Positions 32,365 through 41,260 of a stretch of 64,000 nucleotides of DNA are shown here, in pieces; positions within the stretch are counted from its first letter, which is position 1; every line of letters starts with the position of its first letter. This DNA comes from RGIG9608 sp045602425 (GTDB lineage: Bacteria > Bacteroidota > Bacteroidia > Bacteroidales > Paludibacteraceae). The translations under genes and the position numbers were made by a program. The stretch spans positions 62,001 to 126,000 of the forward strand of contig JAZSBO010000006.1 in assembly GCA_045602425.1 (NCBI GenBank). Reading direction: 5' to 3'. The notes beneath the pieces were generated by a model. It searched no databases. It was not told the DNA's origin and was given only the letters and a program-made list of their open reading frames with translations.

Positions 32365-33337
32365 ATAAATCCTTGACAAGACGCACGGAGTGCCCGTCGT
32401 AGCGGATGTCGTAGCCCATGTACGCCTCGTCCGAGTAGAAGAGGAGGCAGCCCGCGAGGTTGCTACCGTGCTCAGTGGCAGACCAATAGTAGCCGCCGTA
32501 CTGCACGTAGCACACAACGGAGCCGACGCGGTAGCCCGCAGCAGGCAAAAAGACAGCACCGGCTGCTTCCATTTTGGACCATTGGTCGGCTGTGAAAGTT
32601 TGGTAAGCAGCGTAATAATCTACTCCATAATCATCATGGAAACCTGACTTAAAGGTAATGCCTGCTGGACTTGTCCAACCATCGGGCAAGAGAACCAAAC
32701 CATTGACACCATTCACCTGAGCAACACCGATTAATTCATCATAGTTAGGACGTTCATAGCGAAGATAATACCATTCATCATAGGTCAAAGTACGCCATGT
32801 ATTAGGAACGTCAGCACCGATTTGATTGGTGCCCCAATCAACGAAAGAACCTGAGTAATCACTACTGCTGGTTGATGTGCTTACACCGAATTTAGTGGTA
32901 CTTGTACTCCAACCAAACAAATCTAACCAACCGTTATAAGTAGAAGAGATATTCTCATTTGCTTCACCAATATAATCGGTTTGGTTCTCTGCAAAACGCC
33001 ACTCGTCGTTCGCAGGATGATACTGCAAATTACCGGGAGAAAAATAAACCTGCTTGGTAGAACTTACGGAAAATGCCGCAGGTACAAGGTTTGAGTTTGA
33101 ATCATCGGAAGAACCGCCTTCACCCTCGTCAGGGTCGGGAGTTTGGGTTTCTTCTTCGCTACCACTGTTTTCAGTAGAACCACCTTGCTCGGTTGCTGGG
33201 TCGTCGGGTTCGTTACTTTTGTTGTCGGACTGTTCTGTTGAATTACCAAACTTATCATCATCGGGGTTTTCGCAAGAAACAAACCCAAAACTCAACGCAG
33301 CAAAAAGCGCTGCCACGAATAAAAAATTTTTTTTCAT
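32363..33337 (-). CDS. Lipoprotein with Fib_succ_major/C-type-lectin-like domain and variable-looking C terminus
   Basis: A 324-aa protein from ATG 33337: signal peptide and lipobox (FGFVSC), a ~65-residue acidic Asp/Glu/Ser/Thr/Pro-rich spacer, then VYFSPGNLQYHPANDEWRFA, FVDWGTN, WRTLTYDEWYYL, FLPAAGYR, GYYWSAT and GHSVRLVKDL, a Fib_succ_major-type (C-type-lectin-like) fold. The frame opens 14 codons earlier, but the signal peptide fixes the start. Codons from about 32366 to 32560 are strikingly GC-rich and C-ending compared with the AT-rich 5' part, suggesting local sequence replacement. Probably surface-exposed; ligand unknown. Confidence 0.85.
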   Translation of the reverse strand: MKKNFLFVAALFAALSFGFVSCENPDDDKFGNSTEQSDNKSNEPDDPATEQGGSTENSGSEEETQTPDPDEGEGGSSDDSNSNLVPAAFSVSSTKQVYFSPGNLQYHPANDEWRFAENQTDYIGEANENISSTYNGWLDLFGWSTSTTKFGVSTSTSSSDYSGSFVDWGTNQIGADVPNTWRTLTYDEWYYLRYERPNYDELIGVAQVNGVNGLVLLPDGWTSPAGITFKSGFHDDYGVDYYAAYQTFTADQWSKMEAAGAVFLPAAGYRVGSVVCYVQYGGYYWSATEHGSNLAGCLLFYSDEAYMGYDIRYDGHSVRLVKDL

Positions 33338-33418
33338 CTTTTTTCTATTTTTTTTAATCATAAAATCTATAAAAATCAATTAAGCACCCTAAAAAAAATT
33401 CGGTTCGCATGTGTACAT

Positions 33419-33614
33419 AAAAAGAGCGTGGTGCTTCATATTTTGCTTCTCCGAGTTTTGAGGTCCTGAACTACCCTTGTAAATCAAATACACAAAAAGC
33501 CCACGCAGTAAACGTGAGCGTCATTTCGGCTTTTTCTTGATTTACAATAAAGTTTGAAATTGTTCAGGTTTCAAAACTCAAGTTTTAGCTTATAACGCTT
33601 TTTTCTAATATGTC
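33419..33614 (-). ncRNA. Structured RNA element B (family of three)
   Basis: A stack of perfect helices in an imperfect hairpin: AGCGT 33425-33429/ACGCT 33595-33599, GAGTTTTGA 33453-33461/TCAAAACTC 33571-33579, CCTGAAC 33465-33471/GTTCAGG 33562-33568, TTGTAAATCAA 33477-33487/TTGATTTACAA 33537-33547, AAAAAGCC 33494-33501/GGCTTTTT 33528-33535, with an apical CACG/CGTG hairpin. Minus-strand signals are AATATGTC (33607-33614), which reads GACATATT upstream, and a CGCTCTTTTT end. The apical motif GCGTGGGCTTTTTGTG is shared with A and C. The length is close to 6S RNA, but its identity is unknown. It lies between argC and a lipoprotein gene. Confidence 0.7.
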
Positions 33615-33629
33615 AGTTTCAAGATGTAC

Positions 33630-33647
33630 ACACTTGTTGTCAAGTGT
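33630..33647. other. Hairpin downstream of argC
   Basis: ACACTTG-TTGT-CAAGTGT, a 7-bp stem. It lies 66 bp beyond the argC stop and just upstream of element B. No T run follows, so it may be a weak terminator or an operator for element B. Confidence 0.4.
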
Positions 33648-33712
33648 TATTTATCCATAGGCAAAAATGTTTTTATCTAAAAAAATAAAATATCGTTATT
33701 TGGTTTTTAATA

Positions 33713-34678
33713 TTAAAATCCGCTTGGTTTTAGTCCTAAACCTGCTTTTTCGTCCAAACCAAACATTAGGTTCATGTTTTGTATAGCTTGTCCCGAGGCA
33801 CCTTTCAGCAAATTGTCTATCATCGATACCACCAAAAGCTTGTCATTGTGTTTTTTTAGGTAAACTATCGCTTTATTGGTGTTTACTACTTGCTTGAGAT
33901 CAGGATTTTTATCCGTTACAAAAGTAAATGCTGCGTTGCTGTAGAACTCTTTGTAGAGTTGCACGGCTTCGCTCTCGGAGAGGTCGCACGTGGTGTAAGC
34001 CGTTACAAAAATGCCACGAGCAAAATCGCCTCGTACGGGGATAAAATTGATGTCGGCAGAAAAATCGGGTTGTAGTTTTTTCAGCGAGCGATTGATTTCC
34101 AACAAATGTTGGTGTTCAAACACCTTGTAAATGGAAATATTGTTGTTTCGCCAGCTGAAGTGCGAAGTAGCCGATGGTTTTACGCCAGCTCCCGTAGAAC
34201 CCGTAATGGCATTGACGTGAACGTCGCTTTTGAGCAGTCCTTTATCGGCCAGCGGAAGCAAAGCCAACTGAATAGCAGTAGCAAAACAACCTGGATTGGC
34301 CAATCGTTGGCACGATGCGATTCTTTCGTGCTGCATTTCGGGCAAACCATAGACAAAACCGTTGCTTTCGTCGCGGAAGTCTTGTGCCAAATCAATGATT
34401 TTTACGTTGTTTGGAATAGTATTTGCCGAAAGGAATTTGGCACTATCGCCGTGTGCCGAGCAAAGAAAAAGCACATCAATTTCCTCAAAAAGCAAATCGG
34501 ACGAAAAACACATATCGGTTTCGCCAAACAAACCTTCGTGCACGTCGTAAAGTTTGTTTCCTGCATTACTACTACTATTTACAAATACTATTTCTGCATT
34601 GGGGTGATGCACCAAAATACGCAACAACTCACCAGCCGTATAGCCAGCACCCCCAACAATTCCAACTCGTAAAGACAT
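33713..34678 (-). CDS. argC: N-acetyl-gamma-glutamyl-phosphate reductase
   Basis: A 321-aa enzyme from ATG 34678 that reduces N-acetylglutamyl phosphate to the semialdehyde in arginine synthesis. GIVGGAGYTAGELLRIL is the NADP-binding start, and LANPGCFATAIQLALLPL contains the catalytic cysteine. The frame is open 45 codons further upstream, but that extension runs through the intergenic region and lacks similarity. No other arg gene is in the window. Confidence 0.95.
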   Translation of the reverse strand: MSLRVGIVGGAGYTAGELLRILVHHPNAEIVFVNSSSNAGNKLYDVHEGLFGETDMCFSSDLLFEEIDVLFLCSAHGDSAKFLSANTIPNNVKIIDLAQDFRDESNGFVYGLPEMQHERIASCQRLANPGCFATAIQLALLPLADKGLLKSDVHVNAITGSTGAGVKPSATSHFSWRNNNISIYKVFEHQHLLEINRSLKKLQPDFSADINFIPVRGDFARGIFVTAYTTCDLSESEAVQLYKEFYSNAAFTFVTDKNPDLKQVVNTNKAIVYLKKHNDKLLVVSMIDNLLKGASGQAIQNMNLMFGLDEKAGLGLKPSGF

Positions 34679-34725
34679 TCTATAAACTATTTTTTTCGAG
34701 CTGTAAAGGTAGGTATAAAGTTCTG

Positions 34726-34757
34726 TTTTCACAACAAACAACATTTCATTATCTTTG
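34726..34757 (+). promoter_or_regulatory. Promoter of the DUF1295-folK operon
   Basis: TATCTTTG at 34750-34757 fits TAnnTTTG exactly. A TTTT (imperfect TTTG) lies 20 bp upstream at 34726-34729. The start codon is 23 bp downstream. Confidence 0.65.
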
Positions 34758-34780
34758 CACCGTTTTTTAATATCACAAAT

Positions 34781-35566
34781 ATGAATCAAGGACTTATACT
34801 CAATCTCGAACAATTCAACTTTCTTTTGTTTGTAATGGCCATTTGTGCCGTAGTAGTTTTCGTAGCACTCTATTTTGTAGAAGCTGGTTATGGCAAAATG
34901 ATTTCGCCGAAATGGGGTCCTGCCATCAACAACAAAGTTGCTTGGATACTAATGGAATGCCCTGTATTTCTTGTATTGCTATACTTTTGGGCAAATTCAC
35001 AACGTCAGTTCGAGATTGTGCCATTGATTTTCTTTCTTCTATTCGAATTACACTATTTTCAACGCTCATTTATATTTCCTTTTCTACTCAAAGGAAATAG
35101 CAAAATGCCAATAACCATTATGTTGATGGGTGTTATTTTTAACACTATAAATGGATATATGCAAGGCGAATGGATATTTTTCTTGTCGCCAAATGATTTA
35201 TACACAGAATCTTGGTTCACTACTCCACAATTTATCGTGGGCACAATACTATTTTTTGTAGGTATGACTATCAATATTCACAGCGACTATGTGATTCGCC
35301 ACCTACGCAAACCTGGCGACACACGTCATTACCTACCAAAAAAAGGAATGTACCGATACGTTACCTCTGCCAACTATTTTGGCGAAGTAGTAGAATGGAC
35401 AGGTTTTGCCATTCTTACGTGGAGCATTTCGGGAGCGATGTTTGCCATTTGGACATGTGCAAACCTTGTGCCTCGTGCAAATTCTATTTTCAAGAAATAC
35501 GAAAAAGAGTTTGGCGACGAATTTTACGAACGTCCTCTAAAACGCATTTTCCCATTCATCTATTAA
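34781..35566 (+). CDS. DUF1295 / steroid 5-alpha-reductase-like membrane protein
   Basis: A 261-aa integral membrane protein with about six hydrophobic spans and the C-terminal signature of the 3-oxo-5-alpha-steroid 4-dehydrogenase fold: RKPGDTRHYLPKKGMYRYV, SANYFGEVVEWTGFAI and ARANSIFKKYEKEF. It binds NADPH in characterised relatives; the substrate here is unknown (a lipid or isoprenoid is likely). It is followed 13 bp later by folK. Confidence 0.85.
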   Translation: MNQGLILNLEQFNFLLFVMAICAVVVFVALYFVEAGYGKMISPKWGPAINNKVAWILMECPVFLVLLYFWANSQRQFEIVPLIFFLLFELHYFQRSFIFPFLLKGNSKMPITIMLMGVIFNTINGYMQGEWIFFLSPNDLYTESWFTTPQFIVGTILFFVGMTINIHSDYVIRHLRKPGDTRHYLPKKGMYRYVTSANYFGEVVEWTGFAILTWSISGAMFAIWTCANLVPRANSIFKKYEKEFGDEFYERPLKRIFPFIY

Positions 35567-35579
35567 CCTCGAAAAGAAA

Positions 35580-36056
35580 ATGCCATCAATCGTTTATCTT
35601 TCTCTTGGCACAAATCTTGGAGAAAAAGAACGTAACATAAAAAATGCGTTAGTAGCCATCAGCAAAACTATTGGGCACATTGCAGAATGTTCAAGCAACT
35701 ACGAAAATTCGCCTTGGGGATTCGATTCCGAAAACACATTCTTAAACGTAGTCGTAAAAGTAGAAACCACGCTATCAGCACAAGCAATTTTAGCAGAGAT
35801 TCTATGTATTGAAAAAAAATTAGGTCGCACCGAAAAGACCAAAAATGGTAGTTACTGCGACCGTATAATTGATATCGATATTTTGTTTTTCGACAACGAA
35901 ATAATTGACAGCGAAAACCTTAAAATCCCACATCCGCTTTTAGCAAAGCGAATGTTCGTACTGAAGCCGTTGTGCGAAATTGCACCCGATTTTATTCACC
36001 CTGTGCTACAAAAAAGCATGCAACAACTTTATAACATGCTATCAGAAAGCATATAA
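35580..36056 (+). CDS. folK: 2-amino-4-hydroxy-6-hydroxymethyldihydropteridine pyrophosphokinase
   Basis: A 158-aa HPPK that transfers pyrophosphate from ATP to the pterin precursor of folate. It has YLSLGTNLGEKERNIKNAL, RIIDIDILFFDN (metal-binding Asp pair) and IPHPLLAKRMFVLKPL. It is co-transcribed with the DUF1295 gene; its end overlaps the convergent DUF3078 gene by 15 bp. Confidence 0.95.
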   Translation: MPSIVYLSLGTNLGEKERNIKNALVAISKTIGHIAECSSNYENSPWGFDSENTFLNVVVKVETTLSAQAILAEILCIEKKLGRTEKTKNGSYCDRIIDIDILFFDNEIIDSENLKIPHPLLAKRMFVLKPLCEIAPDFIHPVLQKSMQQLYNMLSESI

Positions 36057-37415
36057 AAATCCGAGACTAACAAATTCACGAAACTGGAAACGCGATTTTT
36101 GACCTTCGGCCAAAATTAAACTCGAATCGTAGCGTGGATGTAGTGAAAGTTGAATTGTAAGAAATCGAGTAGCTATAAAATTTCCGATTATCTCCCAGTC
36201 AAATTCTATATTTTTATAATCGGTGTAAACGTACATTTTTGTTTCTAATTTCAGCTCTTTCGAAAAAGCATAAGCAGCATTCACCTGCAATCTACTACCT
36301 ACCGTATGCAACATACTTTCGCCAGATGGGATATTAAATTTATCGGCAACACTTTGAGCAACGCCTTCGGCTTTCGAGCGATTCATCACATAAATAAGTT
36401 TATACGACAAAGGCGAAATATTCAACGAAACAATGTCTTTGAACTTATACTCCATACCCAAACTCAAATAGAAACGAATAGGAGAAAACGGAGCTGTAGA
36501 AAGTTCTCTGGTATTTTCCACAAAAGTATTAAACAACTGCGTAGTGAACTCACCCGACAATGAATAATACCAGTTTTTCACCGCTCGCAGACCTAAATTT
36601 GTTGAGATACGAAAGACATCTTCGTTAGTGTTTAAAAAACGTAAACTATCGTTCGTTGTGCTATTAAATCCCGCTTTCCACTCCAATGTATTATCAAATC
36701 GGAGGTTCTTTTTGTTGTCGTAATTAGCACTCACCGTTGCATAACCAAGCATTGCAAGATTGCTATAACCGCCTGTGTACCAATTCGGAGAAATATAACT
36801 CTGTGAAATTTGGGCAGAAAGTTTTCCTTTTATTTTCCATTTTTTCTCCTCGCGATTTATTTTTATTGCTGTTTGAGGTATTTTTTTCAGTTGTTGCTTA
36901 AACAAAAACTCTTCCATTGAACCCACTTTTCGTTTTGTTCTTAATTGCAACTCCGATACATCAGGCAAATCATCAATATGATGAACAAATAATTCTGGCG
37001 ACGTTTCTGCAATATATTGCTTCACTTCTGTTCGTAGATTTTGCACAATACTTGCTTCGTCTGTTTCATCTTCCAAAGGCATATCGTCAGACGAAAACAC
37101 CCAATCTAAAAACAAAGGGTTGTAAGCGGATTCTTCCAATGCTTCTTTTACAAAACGAACAGAATCACTCTTTGTTATCACCACTTTCTTTTGTCGCTTT
37201 GCAACAAAATCATCATTGGTCTGCACATCCTTTTCCGACACGACAACTATCGTATCAGGCATTTTTGTCGGAATTGTATCTGCTGTTTTATTTTGTGTTG
37301 CAACAAAAGAATCCAACAACGCCTCAATATCAATCATTTCTCCATCAGCAACCGTTTTTGCTTGCAACGGGAGAAACAACAATAGTAGCAATATCAAACT
37401 ACAATTTTTAAGCAT
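36042..37415 (-). CDS. DUF3078 outer-membrane beta-barrel protein
   Basis: A 457-aa protein with a signal peptide (CSLILLLLLFLPLQAK). A polar ~170-residue N-terminal part is followed by a barrel-like region with alternating aromatic strands: WKIKGKLSAQISQSYISPNW, YTGGYSNLAMLGYATVSANY, WYYSLSGEFTTQLF and a C-terminal aromatic (FLYAF). This matches the DUF3078 family, whose function is unknown. It overlaps the hflX stop by 8 bp, so it is downstream in the same transcript. Confidence 0.8.
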   Translation of the reverse strand: MLKNCSLILLLLLFLPLQAKTVADGEMIDIEALLDSFVATQNKTADTIPTKMPDTIVVVSEKDVQTNDDFVAKRQKKVVITKSDSVRFVKEALEESAYNPLFLDWVFSSDDMPLEDETDEASIVQNLRTEVKQYIAETSPELFVHHIDDLPDVSELQLRTKRKVGSMEEFLFKQQLKKIPQTAIKINREEKKWKIKGKLSAQISQSYISPNWYTGGYSNLAMLGYATVSANYDNKKNLRFDNTLEWKAGFNSTTNDSLRFLNTNEDVFRISTNLGLRAVKNWYYSLSGEFTTQLFNTFVENTRELSTAPFSPIRFYLSLGMEYKFKDIVSLNISPLSYKLIYVMNRSKAEGVAQSVADKFNIPSGESMLHTVGSRLQVNAAYAFSKELKLETKMYVYTDYKNIEFDWEIIGNFIATRFLTIQLSLHPRYDSSLILAEGQKSRFQFREFVSLGFLYAF

Positions 37416-38628
37416 TCTCTAAATCGCTGTAATTTTCAAAAAGAAAATCGTTGTAAGGGAAACGCGTAATATGAATATTTTTCACTCTATCGTAGAGCAA
37501 ATCTTTAAGTTGCGAAATATTTACTCGCTCATGTGCCGACACAAATATACAATCGTTTTGTTTTTTTGCCATCCAAGTTTTTTGCAACTCTTCCAGTGAG
37601 AAGTTTTCTCTTGTTCGTGGTGTTAAATCGTCAGCATCTTTTTCCACAAAAGTGAAGGCATCAATTTTATTGAAAAGAAGTATTGTCGGCTTCTCGCATG
37701 AGTCTATTTCTTTCAATGTAGCATTCACAATTTCTATTTGTTCCTCAAAATTAGGATGAGAAATATCCACTACATGTACCAATAGGTCAGCCTCACGCAC
37801 CTCGTCAAGAGTCGATTTAAACGATTCAATCAAATTGTGAGGTAACTTTCGGATAAAACCCACCGTATCCGACATCAAAAAAGGAAGATTTTTGATTATC
37901 ACCTTACGAACTGTTGTGTCAAGCGTAGCAAAAAGTTTGTTCTCGGCAAAAACATCAGACTTACTCAACAAATTCATCAACGTTGATTTTCCTGCATTGG
38001 TATAACCAACCAAAGCTACACGCACCATTTTTCCACGATTTTTTCGCTGTACACTTTTTTGTCGATCAATCTGTTTCAATTCTGCTTTTAAGTGCGAAAT
38101 ACGATTCAAGATAATCCTACGGTCTGTTTCTATTTGCGTTTCACCCGGGCCACGCATTCCGATACCTCCTCGTTGACGTTCAAGGTGCGTCCACATTCGG
38201 GTCAATCGGGGCAACAAATACTGATATTGTGCCAATTCAACTTGTGTTTTTGCATGAGCAGTTTGTGCTCTTTTAGCAAAAATATCCAAAATAAGAGAAG
38301 TTCTGTCAAGCACCTTCACACGCAATTCTTTTTCGATGTTTTTCAATTGCAAAGGCGAAAGTTCATCATCGAAAATCACCATTCCGATTTCTTCGTTTTC
38401 CGACAGATAAATAGCAATTTCCTCCAATTTACCTTGTCCAATAAAAGTTTTAGGATTAGGAAATGGCAAACGCTGAAAAAACTTCTTTATTGGTTGAGCA
38501 CCTGCCGTTTCGGCTAAAAAAGCCAACTCTGCTAAATACTCTTTTGTTTGTTCTTCGGTTTGCTCTTGGGTAACTACTCCAACAAGCACTGCTTTTTCTT
38601 CGTATATTTCAGTTTTAACACCTATCAT
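37408..38628 (-). CDS. hflX: GTPase HflX
   Basis: A 406-aa ribosome-associated GTPase that splits stalled or hibernating 70S ribosomes. It has an N-terminal nucleotide-binding domain (FIGQGKLEEIAIYL, VIFDDELSPLQLKNIEKEL), a glycine-rich linker RQRGGIGMRGPGETQIETDR, and G motifs GYTNAGKSTLMN, DTVGFIRKLPHNL and NKID. Promoter at 38650-38681; followed by an overlapping DUF3078 gene. Confidence 0.96.
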   Translation of the reverse strand: MIGVKTEIYEEKAVLVGVVTQEQTEEQTKEYLAELAFLAETAGAQPIKKFFQRLPFPNPKTFIGQGKLEEIAIYLSENEEIGMVIFDDELSPLQLKNIEKELRVKVLDRTSLILDIFAKRAQTAHAKTQVELAQYQYLLPRLTRMWTHLERQRGGIGMRGPGETQIETDRRIILNRISHLKAELKQIDRQKSVQRKNRGKMVRVALVGYTNAGKSTLMNLLSKSDVFAENKLFATLDTTVRKVIIKNLPFLMSDTVGFIRKLPHNLIESFKSTLDEVREADLLVHVVDISHPNFEEQIEIVNATLKEIDSCEKPTILLFNKIDAFTFVEKDADDLTPRTRENFSLEELQKTWMAKKQNDCIFVSAHERVNISQLKDLLYDRVKNIHITRFPYNDFLFENYSDLENA

Positions 38629-38649
38629 TCAAGCCCTTATATTTGCGTG

Positions 38650-38681
38650 CAAAAGTAGTTTTTTTATAGTTGATTTACAAA
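38650..38681 (-). promoter_or_regulatory. Promoter of hflX
   Basis: On the minus strand TTTG (38681-38678), 20 bp, then TACTTTTG (38657-38650), 22 bp before the start codon. Divergent from the fur-family promoter. Confidence 0.75.
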
Positions 38682-38714
38682 TTTCAGACTCGAACAAACA
38701 CTGCGAAAATCCAT

Positions 38715-38745
38715 TTTGATTTTTTACACAAATATTGTATTTTTG
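38715..38745 (+). promoter_or_regulatory. Promoter of the Fur-family gene
   Basis: TTTG (38715-38718), exactly 19 bp, then TATTTTTG (38738-38745): a full match to the Bacteroidetes vegetative consensus. It lies inside the longest open frame (from 38670), so translation must start downstream at 38769. Confidence 0.85.
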
Positions 38746-38768
38746 TTGTTCTTTTTTATCATTTGAGA

Positions 38769-39230
38769 ATGACTACAAATTTTGAAGAAGCAAAAGAACT
38801 CTTAACTGCTTATTTAACTCAAAAAAAGTTAAGTAAGACCCCTGCTCGCTACAAAATACTTGAATACATTTATTCGTTAAATAAACCTTTCAACGCAGAG
38901 TTCTTATACGAGCAATTAAAGAATTCGTACCGATTAAGCCTTGCAACAATATACAACACGTTGAATATTCTTCTCGATTCAAATATCATTGTTAAATATC
39001 ATTTTGATGGCGAACATTCTCTCTTTTATGAGAAAGCTAACAGCACAGCATTTCACCACATTATTGTTTGTTCCGAATGTGGTATGATGCGTGAGTTTAC
39101 CGATGTTCGCTTACGAAATACCATACACTCACGCACATTCAAAGGATTTAAAGCTATACGCCATACACTTACTGTTTATGGTTTGTGTGCCAAATGTTTA
39201 AAAAAAGTAAAAAAACAATTAAATAAGTAA
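38769..39230 (+). CDS. Fur-family metal- or peroxide-responsive regulator
   Basis: A 153-aa protein from ATG 38769. An N-terminal winged helix (KLSKTPARYKILEYIYSL, YRLSLATIYNTLNILLDSNI) precedes a dimerisation part with HHIIVCSECGMM and LCAKCLKK, two CxxC pairs for structural zinc. Whether it is Fur, Zur or PerR cannot be told. The longer frame from 38670 is rejected because the promoter lies in it. purA follows 4 bp later. Confidence 0.92.
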   Translation: MTTNFEEAKELLTAYLTQKKLSKTPARYKILEYIYSLNKPFNAEFLYEQLKNSYRLSLATIYNTLNILLDSNIIVKYHFDGEHSLFYEKANSTAFHHIIVCSECGMMREFTDVRLRNTIHSRTFKGFKAIRHTLTVYGLCAKCLKKVKKQLNK

Positions 39231-39234
39231 AAAT

Positions 39235-40494
39235 ATGAAAGTAGATGTTTTATTAGGACTACAATGGGGAGACGAAGGAAAAGGAAAAATCGTTGACGTG
39301 CTAACACCAAACTATGATGTTGTAACACGCTTTCAAGGTGGACCAAATGCAGGTCATACGTTAGAATTCAATAATCAAAAGTACGTTTTACGTTCTGTCC
39401 CTTCTGGTATTTTTCAAGGAGAAAAAGTAAATATTATTGGTAATGGTGTTGTTCTTGATCCTGCTCTTTTTAAAATTGAGGCAGAGGCTTTGTCGAAATC
39501 AGGACACGACATCACAAAACGATTGCGAATATCAAAAAAAGCACATCTTATTTTACCAACACATAGATTGTTAGATGCTGCATACGAAGCTGCTAAAGGC
39601 GATTCTAAAGTTGGCACAACAGGCAAAGGTATTGGCCCAACTTATACTGACAAAATCAGCAGAAATGGTTTACGTGTAGGCGACATTCTTATCGATTTCA
39701 ACAAGAAATACAATCAACTTACCGCTCGTCATAAAAGAATACTTCAATCATTAAATTTCGAATATTCACTCGAAAGTATTGAAAAAGAATGGTTTGAAGG
39801 AATTGAATATTTAAAACAATTTGACTTCATCGACAGCGAATATGAAATAAATCATTATCTAAAAAACAATAAAAGCATTTTGGCAGAAGGAGCACAAGGT
39901 ACAATGCTCGACGTTGATTTTGGTTCTTATCCTTTTGTTACTTCATCAAATACAATTTGTGCAGGAGCTTGTACAGGTTTAGGTATTGCTCCTAACAAAA
40001 TAGGCGATGTTTATGGCATTTTCAAAGCTTACTGTACACGTGTTGGTAGTGGTCCATTCCCAACTGAACTTCACGACGAAGTAGGAGAACGAATCGGGCA
40101 ACTCGGTCATGAATTTGGAGCCGTAACAGGCAGAAAACGTCGCTGTGGTTGGATAGATCTTGTTGCTTTAAAATATGCCGTTATGATAAACGGAGTTACC
40201 AAACTCATAATGATGAAAAGTGATGTTTTAGACACATTTGAGACTATAAAAGCATGCGTAGCTTATCGCATCAATGGGAAAGAAACGACACGCTTCCCAT
40301 TCGAAACGGAAACCAATATCGAACCCATTTATGTAGAGATGAAAGGCTGGAATACCGATATGACAAAAATGCAATCGGAATGCGAATTTCCAAAAGAGTT
40401 TAAAGCTTACATTGATTTTCTTGAAAGAGAGTTGGAAGTCCCAATAAAAATAGTTTCTGTAGGTCCAGACAGAGAACAAACTATTACTCGTTAA
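39235..40494 (+). CDS. purA: Adenylosuccinate synthetase
   Basis: A 419-aa enzyme converting IMP and aspartate to adenylosuccinate with GTP, the first committed step to AMP. It has LGLQWGDEGKGKIVD (catalytic Asp and P-loop), GGPNAGHTL, VGTTGKGIGPTYTDKISR, and GAVTGRKRRCGWIDL. It is co-transcribed with the Fur-family gene. Confidence 0.98.
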   Translation: MKVDVLLGLQWGDEGKGKIVDVLTPNYDVVTRFQGGPNAGHTLEFNNQKYVLRSVPSGIFQGEKVNIIGNGVVLDPALFKIEAEALSKSGHDITKRLRISKKAHLILPTHRLLDAAYEAAKGDSKVGTTGKGIGPTYTDKISRNGLRVGDILIDFNKKYNQLTARHKRILQSLNFEYSLESIEKEWFEGIEYLKQFDFIDSEYEINHYLKNNKSILAEGAQGTMLDVDFGSYPFVTSSNTICAGACTGLGIAPNKIGDVYGIFKAYCTRVGSGPFPTELHDEVGERIGQLGHEFGAVTGRKRRCGWIDLVALKYAVMINGVTKLIMMKSDVLDTFETIKACVAYRINGKETTRFPFETETNIEPIYVEMKGWNTDMTKMQSECEFPKEFKAYIDFLERELEVPIKIVSVGPDREQTITR

Positions 40495-40512
40495 TTTAAA
40501 ATATTGCTGACA

Positions 40513-40533
40513 AAAATGCAGGAAAGGCATTTT
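40513..40533. other. Hairpin between purA and the YugP-like gene
   Basis: AAAATGC (40513-40519) pairs with GCATTTT (40527-40533) around a 7-nt loop. No T run follows, so it is perhaps an RNA-stability or partial-termination element. Confidence 0.35.
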
Positions 40534-40578
40534 GGCAAACGTTTTGAACGTAAAATATCAAATTAAAAACTAATAATT

Positions 40579-41259
40579 ATGGAAATGTACTGGATATTAA
40601 TTGGAGGAACAATGCTTTTAAGCATAATTGTTCAACTTAACTTAAAAGCAAAAGAAAAGCGTTATTCAAAAATCCCAACACCTTATGGATTAACAGGTGC
40701 AGATATTGCACGAAGAATGTTATCGGAAAATGGAATAAAAGACGTTAAAGTTTTAGCGACAAGTGGAATTCTGACAGACCATTACAATCCTCAAAACAAA
40801 ACCGTCAACTTAAGTGAAAACGTTTATAATAGTAGTAATATTATGGCAGCTGCCGTTGCAGCTCACGAATGCGGACATGCTTTGCAACATGCCTATGGTT
40901 ACGCTCCGTTAAAAATGCGTTCGGCATTGGTGCCTGTTGTAAATTTTGCTTCGCAATTCGTAATGTGGATTCTTTTGGCAGGAATAATAATGATAGAATC
41001 TTTCCCACAATTGATGTTAGCAGGTATTATATTATTTGCTACAACCACACTTTTTAGTTTCATCACTTTGCCTGTTGAAATTAATGCAAGCAAACGTGCA
41101 TTAGCTTGGTTGAACAATTCGGGTCTAACAAACTACGAAACTCACGAACCTGCCGAAAAAGCATTGCGTGCCGCTGCATACACCTACGTAGTAGCAGCAA
41201 TCGGATCATTGGCAACATTGCTTTATTATATAATGATATTTTTAGGACGTAGAGATTAA
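40579..41259 (+). CDS. YugP-like zinc metallopeptidase, membrane protein
   Basis: A 226-aa protein: an N-terminal membrane helix, then the zinc motif AAHECGHALQHAYGY (HExxH type), with further hydrophobic helices (FVMWILLAGIIMIESFPQ, LFATTTLFSFITLPVE, and YVVAAIGSLATLLYYIMIF at the end). This is the Zn_peptidase_2 (PF04298) pattern. Physiological substrate unknown. It ends 1 bp before the DHFR gene. Confidence 0.9.
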   Translation: MEMYWILIGGTMLLSIIVQLNLKAKEKRYSKIPTPYGLTGADIARRMLSENGIKDVKVLATSGILTDHYNPQNKTVNLSENVYNSSNIMAAAVAAHECGHALQHAYGYAPLKMRSALVPVVNFASQFVMWILLAGIIMIESFPQLMLAGIILFATTTLFSFITLPVEINASKRALAWLNNSGLTNYETHEPAEKALRAAAYTYVVAAIGSLATLLYYIMIFLGRRD

Positions 41260-41260
41260 T

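Noticed and set aside
33064..33383. Overlapping frames on both strands in the acidic spacer of the variable lipoprotein
   Set aside because: The acidic low-complexity coding sequence keeps other frames open; only the lipoprotein frame has a signal peptide and domain.
38670..38768. Upstream extension of the Fur-family frame
   Set aside because: It contains a full consensus promoter and encodes an atypical hydrophobic N terminus; start moved to 38769.
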